64,000 nucleotides of DNA, from contig CM046443.1 in the NCBI GenBank assembly GCA_025506515.1, positions 41,405,331 to 41,469,330 on the forward strand, given 5' to 3'. The position numbers and the translations under genes are program-made. A model generated the notes under the pieces. It was not told where the DNA came from. It made no database searches and saw only the letters and a list, made by a program, of their open reading frames with translations. The DNA comes from Flaveria trinervia (taxonomy: Eukaryota; Streptophyta; Magnoliopsida; Asterales; Asteraceae). Positions 10,488 through 19,968 of this stretch are shown one piece after another (within the stretch, counting starts at the first letter, position 1; each line of letters starts with the position of its first letter).

Positions 10488-13400
10488 ATGGCAGATTTAA
10501 AATTTGAGCCAAAGCATAATGTAGCTGCATTTTTAGATGATGAAAACAGAGAAGCTACTGGATATGAAGATATTATCAGATTTTTAGTCAGAACAAAATA
10601 TGTGTATGCCATGTGTGCAAGGCCCATGATAAATGGAAGAATGATTAAAAAATTCTGGAGAACTGCTCAAGTTGAAAGAGATGATCAAGGAAACAAAGTT
10701 TTAAGAGCCTTCATCACATCAGAAAGAATGCTTGAAGTTTCTGAAGAAGTAATTAGACAAGCTCTAAGACTAGGTGATAATGATCCTGAAGATTTATCAG
10801 TATATACATTTAATGAATGTAGAGAAGTTTTTATACAATGGGTCATCCAGATCATTTCCCTAAGAAGCAATTTTTCAGAGCTCGTGTATTTAAGCATTGG
10901 AAGCTTTTATGCTATATCTTTCAACATTGCATGTCAAAAAGAAGTGCGGGTTGGGATTCATTCCCTGTAGACATTGCATCTCCAATTATAGCCTTATCCG
11001 CAAGAGAAGATTTAATATGGCTATGTGGATAATGAATGGATTCATTTTTAATCTGGAAAGAGAAGTAAGGCATAAGTATTTGATGTACCCAAGATTTCTT
11101 CAACTTCTTATTAATGATGCAAATCCAGATCTGTATGTTGAAGAAGTTATTGGTGAAAAGATTCAGTTAGAGCACATGTCAAAGATTGTTTACAAAAGAC
11201 TGGCAATGATCACTGGTGCTCAAAACATTCCAGTTTTTGATTATATCAGGAATGTATCAATGGATGAAGTTGATATTACTCAGCCATACTTCCATCTAAC
11301 TGAAGAAGAACCAATAGATCCAAATGATCTGATTGAAGATGTAGAAGTTGATGAAGAAAGTGATGATGATGTGTCTGAAATTTCATCAAGTGAAGAAAGT
11401 GATGATGATGATGATGGTAATGATGATGCCACTGAGGCAAATCAAGAAGGAAATGAAGAAAGAAATGCAGAAGATACTACAAATGAGACACAACTTATGA
11501 TTGAAGAAAATGTTGAGGAAGATGTACAAGAAAGAAATTCTCAAAATCAAATATTTGAGTCTGACTTTATAAATGATACTTTATTCAATCCAGTATTTGA
11601 AATTGATACAAATGAAGGAGCAGAAGAAATCCCTGTTAGTATGTCACACAATGTGTCTATACAAACAGAGGAAATAGTTGACATTGATGAGATTGAAAAA
11701 TTGAAAGAAGAAAATTTAAGCAAAGAAAAAGAGATTAAAGATTTGAAAGTGGAAAATGAAAGAATGAAAGAGATGATCAGATCTTGTGAAAAAGAAATTC
11801 AAAAGCTCAAAGATGAAAATTTAAAGTTGTCTGAAGAAGAAATGCATTAAAAGATGAAAAAATTGTAAGGTTTGCCAAATATAAAGAAGATGTGATCAAG
11901 AACTTTGAAGTAATGATTAAAGATTATGATAGTCTTGAGGAGAAATTCAAGAAATTATCTGAAGAAAATGAAAAACTCAAAGCTTAATTGCTAAAGGAAA
12001 GAGAAGCTCAGAAATCTATATCACCAGTACATGTGATTAGTACTGAGATGCAGGTTGAAGAAAATCTTGAGCAAAGAAAAGGCAAAAAGAAAGTGAATGA
12101 ATTAGAAGATATTGGTCAAACCGAATCCTCTTCGAAGCTTCAAAGAACTGAAGAATCCATTGAAGAGCAAAATGTTCAAGAACAGATTGATGCTTAGATG
12201 ATATTGAAGAAATATACAATGATGATTGGTATGATAAGTTCTAGATAATGAAGATATTGATGAAGCTGAATTTGTGTCACATCTCTCTTAAAAGAACATA
12301 TCAAGTACAAGATGAAGTACCACAAGAATTTGAAGAAAAATATAATTATCTTGTGAACATGAAATACAATCGAGTATATTTGGATGGACTGACTGTTTCT
12401 CAGATTAATGATGAATACGAGAAATGTGTCTATGCAGAGTCAGTTGCTTCAATAGATCCAAATGAGATGTTGTAGAGCATGGTGAATGGATAAGATCAAA
12501 AGAAGTAATAAATGTAGAAGAACTGTCTAGTTCTGAGTTGCACCATCCTGATCCAGATGATATGAGTATTCCCGCTCTTAGATCATGGTTGCAAGCTAGA
12601 AATTACCCTTGGAGGAAGCTAAAGAGATGACAATATGTATCTCTGAGAAATCTTGTCAGAAGCGTTCAAGAAACTGAGAAACAAATGAAGAAAATGATAG
12701 TGCTTGATACAGATAACCTCAGTATCTTGAAATAACAAAAAGAACAAGAATGTTAAAGCCTCAGGAGATAAAACAAATGTCAAGATTTGATGATGCTCAT
12801 GCTCATAGAAAAGAATTGATAGAAATGTTTGATGATCCAGAAAGACAAACTTATAAAGCATCAACTGACAAAGGCATATTCTTGATAGTTCAAGAACAAC
12901 CGGAGACTTGGTAAGAAACATATTGCAAAAAGGACAATCAGTTGTTGAACTGTTAAATGCTATGATTGCTCCAGATTTTACCAACCAAGTAAAGATCATT
13001 GCATGGAAGTATGATGAAGTGTTTGATGCATTTTTGATAAAGAGAGTAAATGCTGTATGTGATGTTTATCATTTTTACTCCAGTATCATAAAACTTCCTG
13101 TGCAAGATTTAAAAGAGCTGAATAGATTACCTCTGATCAATCCTTCTGATTCAAAGCGTGGGAAGATGTTTGTAGAATTATTAAGAAGAGGATTGGATAG
13201 ATTAAGTAATTTTCTTAACACAAGATATGATGAAGAGGACAAAGAGTATTTTGTTACTCTAAAGAAAAACAAGAAGCTTAAGGGAGTCCAATCAAAAGAA
13301 GAACATTCTTTGATAGAATTTTGTGATAAATATTTGAAAAAGTTACAACTCCTGGACTGAAAGTGATTGAAGGTAATCAAAACTCAAAGCCAATTCTCAG

Positions 13401-13971
13401 ATGGTTTTATAACACTGAGACATTTGAGCTGAAGTTAGTCCGAAATCTAGAAAGATGGGATGAGGACATGATTACTTTATTTGGAGTTTTTGAACTAAAA
13501 CTGTTACATCCAAGTTATATTTCATTTTTGTCAGTTCAAAAATTTGAGAAAGTATCTCCTGAAGTGGCTGAGCAAGACAAGAAATATTTCATTTCTATTA
13601 TCAATGTGATGAATGATGCCATGGAAAGAATATCTTTGAGAAAAGCTCTTGCGTATGCCAACATTGTCAAGAAAGATATTAGAGATATTGAATTCATGAG
13701 AATATCAAGGAAAGGGGTATTAGAAGTGTACTCAAAGGAAAGTAACAAGCCTATTGAGTTATATGCTAATATTGATATTTCATGTCTTTCAAAAGATACA
13801 TTGGAAAGAATGAATAAGATGGAGATTAAAACAAATGAAGCTAAACCCGAACAAGGCATTCTTGCAAGTAAATTCAAGTCTGCAATATCAAAAGCTTTGA
13901 AAGAATTAGATATGTACAAACAGAAGCCAATGTTCAAAGTCAAAGAAGAACCAGCAGATTACTTTGAATGA
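10488..13971 (+). pseudogene. Sirevirus aORF (third ORF), A type
   Basis: Protein of unknown function, about 1,150 residues if read through breaks. I start it at ATG 10488 (MADLKFEPKHN), right after TTTTGCAG. The N-terminal domain is globular, with frame changes near 10838 and 10980. The conserved core FNMAMWIMNG ... YLMYPRFLQLLI lies at about 11010-11110. An acidic Asp/Glu/Ser run follows at 11330-11480, then a long heptad-like coiled coil (EKLKEENLSKEKEIKDLK) at about 11690-12010. A stop-rich stretch covers 12200-12900. Two good open blocks (12908-13360, 13363-13971) end at TGA before the polypurine tract. No signal peptide or membrane segment is evident, so a viral-type envelope role is not supported. 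Confidence 0.65.
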
Positions 13972-14053
13972 TGAAGTCAAGGCTGAAGATAGAATTGAAG
14001 ATAAAGTTAGCAGTCAAGCTTGAAGATTTTGAAGACTGAAGACCATGTCAATC

Positions 14054-14065
14054 TTAGGGGGAGTA
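14054..14065 (+). other. PPT: polypurine tract of A
   Basis: TTAGGGGGAGTA directly precedes TGTTAAGTGATC, taken as the LTR start. Confidence 0.7.
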
Positions 14066-14496
14066 TGTTAAGTGATCTAAGAAAGATTAACATGTTGTCT
14101 TTATTTATCTTTTGATAGTTTGTAATAGTATAGGGACTATTTGTGTAATTTGTTAGTTCCTTTACTTTTTGTTTTCAGTATAAATAGCTTAGATTGTAGG
14201 TAGATAAAGATGAATACACAAGATATTCAAATCTACTTTCATACTTGTAATTGTCTTAGCTTGAATGAAAACTTGAATTTTATTGATATCTTGTTTTGAT
14301 TTGATTACTTTGTGTGAATTTCATTGAATTGTGTTACAAATCATCACAGATTTGTTCATTTGATCCTATCAAATTCCTTCTCGTATGTCGTGTGATGATA
14401 AGGTAACATCAACACAGTTACCATTGCTCGACCACAAAGATTAAAGTCAACGCTATCAAGGCTACAAATACTATTCCAAATCAAATCAACCTAACA
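14066..14496 (+). repeat. 3' LTR of Sirevirus A
   Basis: Starts TGTTAAGTG after the polypurine tract; best end is CCTAACA at 14490-14496, giving TGTTA...TAACA termini and 431 bp. It contains a TATA box TATAAATAGC at 14179-14188. There is no second copy in the window, so the 3' boundary is a best guess. Confidence 0.55.
14179..14188 (+). promoter_or_regulatory. TATA box in A LTR
   Basis: TATAAATAGC about 113 bp into the LTR, a strong match to the plant TATA consensus. It would start the element RNA about 30 bp downstream. Confidence 0.6.
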
Positions 14497-15709
14497 TTTT
14501 ATAATTATCAACAACCCATTTGTGACTACTAATATTTAACAAATACTTCTCTTACGACAATGGAACTTTTACACAATATCACCGGTAATGGCGACGGTTT
14601 CTAGTACTTGGATCTACATAAGATCTAATACGCATGTCTGCTTGTGTGTGTTACACATGACCGAACCGATACAACCCGAACCGACCGAACGCCATTATTT
14701 ACTTTATGCTTATCATTAATGCTTAACAATAACTTTTAATAGGTGTTTGACCGTTCATTGCATACTACACTTGGGAAACTTTGATCATTCATACTTACCA
14801 CTTAACAAGTGAGTTTCGTGGCCCCTTTTTATGGTTATACAACTTTTCAATCATTTACAAACTTAGGGGAAAAGTATGCTCACCCACTTTTCATGCTGTA
14901 CAACTTACATATAATTTACATACTTGGAATCAACGTGTTATTGTTTTGTGAGTACTTATCTCATACATGCTTGAGTTTGCTGTGTGGTACTTTCTTTACA
15001 ACCATTTAATTCTAGTGTGGGAACTGACGGATAGGTATTGGTAGTACTACTGGGTTGACACCCCCACCCTTGTTGGTTGGTATACTAGTTAGTACCAACC
15101 GTAGCCAAGAACGGGCCTTGAGTGAATATATTCCGACAAGATTCTGTGTGTACGTCATTAGGTTTGGTTGTAAAGCTCATGACATGTGGTTTTGCTTACT
15201 TATAACTGTATTCATGGTATTCCACAACAATTACTATATAGCATCAATTACTTATTTACAATTTAAACCTGCGAGCTCACCAACCATTTTGTTGACCATT
15301 TTGAGCATATCTTTTCAGGTGACAATGCTAATTGAAGATCTAGGTGTGCTGCCTTAGTGGAGACCCTAGGATGCATTTTGAGACTAAACATACTTAACGA
15401 ACATTGTCTTTTTGGAACGTTGTTGTAGTCTGCTTCAAACAACATTACCCTTTTGATACATGTTCCCGAGTTATGGGAAATACATTACAATGTTATCTTC
15501 TTTGTTTATGTGAATCATCTATCATATTTATGCTCATGGCTATGTTGTCGTGAATATTGACTAAACACGACACAAGTCTCCTTTGTGTCGGGTGTTGTCA
15601 TGACACGCTTGTCATCATTTATTATATTGCATCTCTAGTGCTTACCATGTGCTATGACGATCCCATCTCGTTACATCCCCGTGTTTCTGCTTTTAGCGGG
15701 GGTGTGACA
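14497..15709 (+). repeat. gypsy LTR, 3' part, G3-like family
   Basis: No genes. It ends GGGGGTGTGACA at 15709, like the LTR whose reverse begins TGTCACACCCC at 35571. Near 15270 it shares the string GAGCTCACCAACCATTTTG, followed by TTGACC and a CAGG-type site, with that LTR (minus strand near 35880-35810). No PBS follows 15709, so this is a 3' or solo LTR. Its start is hidden by element A or lies within 14497. Confidence 0.6.
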
Positions 15710-15925
15710 AATGTGGATAAGTTAAAGTCATGCGAATGAAAAAATGCAGATGAGCATTGACAAATGCGGATGAGTTAAAGTCAATGCGAATGAACAAATG
15801 TGGATAAGTTCATGCGACTGAACAAATGCGAATGAGTAAAGTCAATGCGGATGAACATTGACAATTGAGGATGAGTAAAAGAAATGCGGATAAACAAAAA
15901 GGGAAATGTGGATGAACACTTAGAA
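15710..15925 (+). repeat. degenerate ATGCGGATGAACA minisatellite
   Basis: About 14 imperfect copies of a 13-16 bp unit (ATGCGGATGAACA, with variants such as ATGTGGATAAGTT and ATGCGACTGAACA), some separated by TTAAAGTCA. It lies at the start of the G2 LTR block. Confidence 0.75.
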
Positions 15926-16423
15926 TAATTTCTGACTTTTTGGGGAATAGTGAAATGTAGGCTTTGGCTTGGGAGGTAACCGGGGGTTCATGGAAGCTAA
16001 CTTTTGAGGTCATAGATGATGTTATGGGCATGTATGATGATGTTATGATGTATGATTGATGCTTATGCATGATGGTATGTATAATGTATGTTATGTATGT
16101 ATGATGCCCTGTAAGATGATGTTGACTGTGTATGGTGATGTTCCTTACATTGTATGAATATTTTCCCATGGCTTTACATTGAATGTTAATGAATGAAATT
16201 AAAGTATTATGTAACGTAAAGTGGAAGATAATGAAAAGAGAAACATGATGAATGAATGCATGCATTAATGAACGAAGGAAAGTAAAGTAAGTCTTGCAAG
16301 CCTTGTATGTCGAAACACGCCCAATGAAGGGTGTTAGTTCAATGGTGTGTGGGTTAGCTACTCCAGAAGGATGCACACCAGGGTCCGTCTTTATGACCAA
16401 CCATTTGAATAGAACCTTTGTCG

Positions 16424-16789
16424 CTTACCCTAGATACTGTGGCCAGGCTGCCGTGCGCCATAATGGGGGGTCTATGATAGACCTCGGCCTACTATTAGCT
16501 TTATGCATGACGGTGGGTATAGCACATGACAATAGTACACCTGAACTTACCCTAGCTACTGTGGCTAGGCTGTTATGTGCCATGAAGGGGGGTCTATGAT
16601 AGACCTCGGCCCAGTATCAGCTTTATGCATGACGGCGGGTATAGCACATGACAATGGTACACCTGAACTTACCCTAGGTACTGTGGCCAGGCTGTTGTGC
16701 GCCATGACGGGGGATCTATGATAGACCTTGACCTAGTATCAGCTTTATGCATGATGGTAGGGTAAAGTTCATGGTTTTTTTTGGAATGA
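16424..16789 (+). repeat. 122-bp tandem repeat, about 3 units
   Basis: Units begin at 16424, 16546 and 16668 with CTTACCCTAGNTACTGTGGC and contain GGGGGGTCTATGATAGACCT (an internal GGTCTATGATAGACC palindrome) and TTTATGCATGACGG. The period is exactly 122 bp twice. The third unit is cut short near 16760. Confidence 0.85.
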
Positions 16790-17268
16790 AAAGAAGTAAT
16801 GATGAACGTATGAATGAAAGTAAGAAAGCATGAATGGATGAAATTTACTGAATAGATAATGAAGATAATAATGATATTATCTATGTGTATGTATGATGTG
16901 TGATCACATGCAAAAGTAAAGAACGGTTTTAAAGAAAGTAAAGTATGTTTTATTTTCAAAATAGAACTCACTCAGCAATGCTGATTTTTTATGGATTTTC
17001 TAGTTGGCAGTTGAGTATTGCTGAGGATGGGGTGGGGTAGCTACTTGGCATTTTGGATGACATTCTGTTGTTTAATGTTTTTGCATTGTAATGCGAACGA
17101 ACGATGTTTTGAAATGAATGATTGTAATAACTTGCAAAAGCATTTATAATGAAATGAAAAGTTATTTTGATGTTCCGCTATGATGTTTTATGAAAGTTAA
17201 ATGTAATTATATGTTTTATAGGCAATGATCGACCAGTTGTGCGCGTCCCGGGAACGAGGCCTTACAAG

Positions 17269-17282
17269 TTGGTATCAGAGCC
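17269..17282 (+). other. PBS: primer binding site of G2
   Basis: TTGGTATCAGAGCC, two bases after the LTR end, is complementary to the 3' end of plant initiator tRNA-Met. Confidence 0.85.
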
Positions 17283-17622
17283 AAAAGTTTAAGTTAAACA
17301 GGTAAATTTTCAAGAGAAACCTTAACTTAAACTGAAAATGGGACGGAAAGGGAAGGGATGCTAGTCCGAGTAGCTGCGTGCCATTATGTATTTTCTTAAT
17401 GTTAACCGGTATTACGTGCGCATGTTATGTGGTTTATGTGCTACTTGTAGATTTAGATACTGATGTAGTCAGGATAGGTAATGCTTGGGGTATGAAGAGT
17501 ATAGTAAGTGGCTAACCACAACTGGCCACTGTAATTAGGGACTTACTACACTTGACATAAACTAAGCGGTTCCCTTGAGTGACTGTGTTGGTGTTTGAAT
17601 CTTTCAGTGTGTGTGTTAGAGG

Positions 17623-18841
17623 ATGGCCGGTGGTAGATCATCTAAAGGTTCACATGGTGGAGATCGTGGAGTTGAACCACGGGCTAGGAGAGGAAGGCCT
17701 AGAGCCAAAAAGGTGATTCATGAAGAACCCGAGACCCCTCATCCGGAGGGTGGTGATGAGAGTGCTAAATTAAGGGCCTCGGTGAAGGAGGCTGTGGTTA
17801 AAGAGGTGCATCAGGTCATGCAGACAATCGTACCATCTGTAGTGACTGAAGTAATTAAACATGTACGAGAGGGGGAGAGGAAGTAAAGAAGTAAACCTAC
17901 GGGCGAAAGAAGACAACCCGAGGCTGAGGCGGCTCTATCTGATGACGAAGAAGAAGAGGGAGAAGAAGAGGGAGAAGAAGAGCCCACGCCAGAGGTGGCA
18001 CGAGGCTATAACTACGGGGCATTTCAAAGGTGTAAGCCCTCTACTTTTAATTGTAATGGCACTGCTGCTGCTGCTCACTGGGTGAGGGAAATGGAAGCTG
18101 TTCTGAATATCAGCGAGTGCCGAGAAGACCAAAAGGTGAAATTAGCTGCTCACTCGTTTGTGGAATTAGAAGAATGAGGTGGTCTGAGCTGAAAAAGTTG
18201 GTGGGACAATATAGTCCAAGCCGAGGGCAGTCGGGCAATTGGAAGAATGAGGTGGTCTGAGCTGAAAAAGTTGGTGATTGAGGAGTTCTGTCCTCACAGG
18301 GAAATGGATAAGGTGGAAAGGGAATTCCTGCAGTGGGAGGCGTGAACCATGACACATCAACAATACACCACCAAATTCAACGAAATGGCACGGCTGGTGC
18401 CGGATTAGGTGATGCCTTTGTCGTGAAGGATCAAGAGGTATATTCAGGACTTGCCAGCGAATATTCACAGGCACATGATCGCCGCCCAGCTGAGCACATT
18501 TAGGTCAGTGCTTGATCTGGCAGGAGGTTGTATGATGAGAGACTGTGGTGGTGGCCGAAGGTAGCAAGAAAGGTGGTGGTGACTGGAATTTGAATGAGGT
18601 TTGGTCGGGGTGGTTTCCTAACGAGTAACAAGAAGGCACGGGTAGGTTACCGTCGTGTGGTCACATTTGGTGCAAGATCAAAGAAGTGTGGAAAATGTGG
18701 AATAGAGCATATCAGTGAATGTAGGTTCCGATCGAACTTATTCTACAAATGTGGGAAGACGGGGCATATAGCAAAGGACTGGTGTACGGTCTGATGTTTT
18801 AACTGTGGTGGAGAGGGTCACATGAGTAAAGACTGTAAGTA
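17623..18841 (+). pseudogene. gag: gypsy gag (G2)
   Basis: Starts at ATG 17623 (MAGGRSSKGSHGGDRG), basic at first, then an acidic Glu run near 17945-17990. The capsid part follows in another frame: FQRCKPSTFNCNG near 18025, HWVREMEAVLNISEC, then EEFCPHREMDKVEREF near 18275. A 35-bp segment at 18169-18203 is repeated at 18242-18276 (73-bp period), inserting a stop-containing duplicate. Stops also occur at 18342 and 18405. Zinc knuckles follow at about 18690-18838 (CGKCGIEHISEC, a GKTGHIAKDWC remnant, CFNCGGEGHMSKDC). Confidence 0.8.
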
Positions 18842-18863
18842 GCCGAGGGCTGAGGGTTCTAGG

Positions 18864-19400
18864 GTGAAGAAGACTAGAGGTGATGGATCGAGGGCGAGCG
18901 CCAGAGCATTTATGATGACAAAGGAGGAGGCTAGGATGGACCCTAATGTTGTGTCAGGTACGTTTCTAGTAAACCAAACTTTATCCTCTGTGTTATTCGA
19001 TTCTGGTGCTAGTAAAAGTTTCATTTCTGCCTCTTTATGTGCTAAATTGCATGTTAGTGGTAAGAATATAGATGCGCCCTTTGATTTAGAAACTGCCATA
19101 GGTAAGTCTACCAGGATTTCAGAGATGATAGAAGGATGTGATGTGGAATTAGAAGGTCATAAGTTTCCTATTAGACCATTCGTGATGACCTTAGGCGGGT
19201 TTGATGTAGTACTGGGGATGGATTGGTTAGCGGACTACGAGGTAAACATTGTGTGTCGCAAGATGATTCATTTGACAGCGCCTGACGGGAGAATGGTGAC
19301 GGTTTATGGGGATCGGGTCACAACGATTCCGAAAGTAATCTCAATGGCGGTGGCGGGAAAGTACATGAGGTGTGGATGTAGTGCCTACTTGCTTATGTGA
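18864..19400 (+). pseudogene. PR: gypsy aspartic protease (G2)
   Basis: Open for 178 codons. Catalytic motif FDSGASKSF is at about 18998, and the second signature FDVVLGMDWLADY at about 19200-19238, both as in plant gypsy proteases. It is the best-preserved reading frame of G2. Downstream the polyprotein link to RT is broken by stops at 19398 and 19513. Confidence 0.82.
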
Positions 19401-19439
19401 AGGATGTAGAAACACCAACACCACAACTGTCTGATGTAC

Positions 19440-19656
19440 AGTTGTGTGTGACTTTCCAGACGTGTTCCCAGAAGACTTACCAGGAGTGCTACCTGATCGA
19501 GAGATCAAGTATTAGATTGATTTGATACGAGGTGCCCAACCTGTTGCTAAGGCACCATATCGGTTGGCTTCGACTAAGATGAAGGAGTTGATGGAGCAAT
19601 TACAAGAGCTACTTGACAATGGGTTCATTCGGCCGAGCATCTCTCCTTGGGGTGCT
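19440..19656 (+). pseudogene. RT: gypsy RT, N-terminal start (G2)
   Basis: Encodes DFPDVFPEDLPG, then after an in-frame TAG the RT entry motifs PYRLASTKMKEL, ELLDNGFIRPS and SPWGAP, ending exactly where duplicated filler DNA starts at 19657. Confidence 0.8.
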
Positions 19657-19705
19657 CCAGGAGTGCTACCTGATCGAGAGATCAAGTATTAGCTACTTGA
19701 CAATG
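19657..19705 (+). repeat. templated filler DNA at a deletion scar
   Basis: Two patches copied from just upstream: 19657-19692 is identical to 19480-19515 (36 bp) and 19691-19705 is identical to 19607-19621 (15 bp). The second patch joins directly to the last 38 bp of the B LTR. This is the pattern of break repair with template switching. Confidence 0.85.
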
Positions 19706-19743
19706 CTCTCTAATCAATCAAACGTAGATCACTGATCCTAACA
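19706..19743 (+). repeat. 5' LTR remnant of B
   Basis: The 38 bases from CTCTCTAATC to GATCCTAACA match the last 38 bases of the 3' LTR (ending 31347). The rest of the 5' LTR has been deleted up to the filler DNA. Confidence 0.9.
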
Positions 19744-19745
19744 AG

Positions 19746-19757
19746 TGGTATCAGAGC
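19746..19757 (+). other. PBS: primer binding site of B
   Basis: TGGTATCAGAGC two bases after the LTR end, complementary to initiator tRNA-Met, as in plant copia elements. The following 19758-19968 is leader without a gene. Confidence 0.9.
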
Positions 19758-19968
19758 AGGTTAATCATTGATCGATCTAACAATTGATCATTGAAACTGC
19801 TAATTGATATCTATGTTTGATTGAATTAGCATATTTGCAAGAACTGGTTATAGATTATTGAATTTCTGACGCTTTCGTTCATTTATTCTGAGATCTCTTT
19901 TGGTTCAATTGGTTGTTGTGTTTTGTTCTAAATCTGTTATAGCTTAATTGAATTTGATTGAATCTGAG

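Larger units (their letters stand above)
2657..14496 (+). mobile_element. Sirevirus A, 5'-truncated Ty1/copia element
   Basis: Plus-strand copia element of about 11.8 kb without a 5' LTR, PBS or gag N-terminus. Order: gag remainder, protease, integrase, RT and RNase H, 2.6 kb of noncoding DNA with an internal polypurine tract and inverted repeats, a 3.5-kb aORF, polypurine tract, 3' LTR. Copia order (integrase before RT) is clear. Its coding sequence is distinct from B/C and from D, so it is a separate Sirevirus lineage. All frames carry some stops. Confidence 0.88.
15710..17266 (+). repeat. 5' LTR of gypsy G2 (start uncertain)
   Basis: The right end is well supported: CTTACA at 17261-17266 is followed two bases later by a PBS. 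Inside are the minisatellite and the 122-bp tandem repeat. No protein-coding gene is convincing. The left end is unclear because no second copy lies in the window. TGTGACA at 15703 could serve as its start, but I assign that string to the neighbouring LTR's end. Confidence 0.55.
17267..19656 (+). mobile_element. gypsy element G2, left part
   Basis: PBS, untranslated leader (17283-17622, nothing else seen), gag, protease and the first part of RT. It is interrupted at 19656 in the RT motif SPWGAP. The same element resumes at 31348 with DIPKTSFRTRY. About 60-70 RT residues expected between these motifs are absent, so the insertion of B was followed by a deletion. Confidence 0.8.

Noticed and set aside
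16294..16599. 101-codon plus-strand frame as a gene
   Set aside because: It is translation of the 122-bp tandem repeat in a gypsy LTR.
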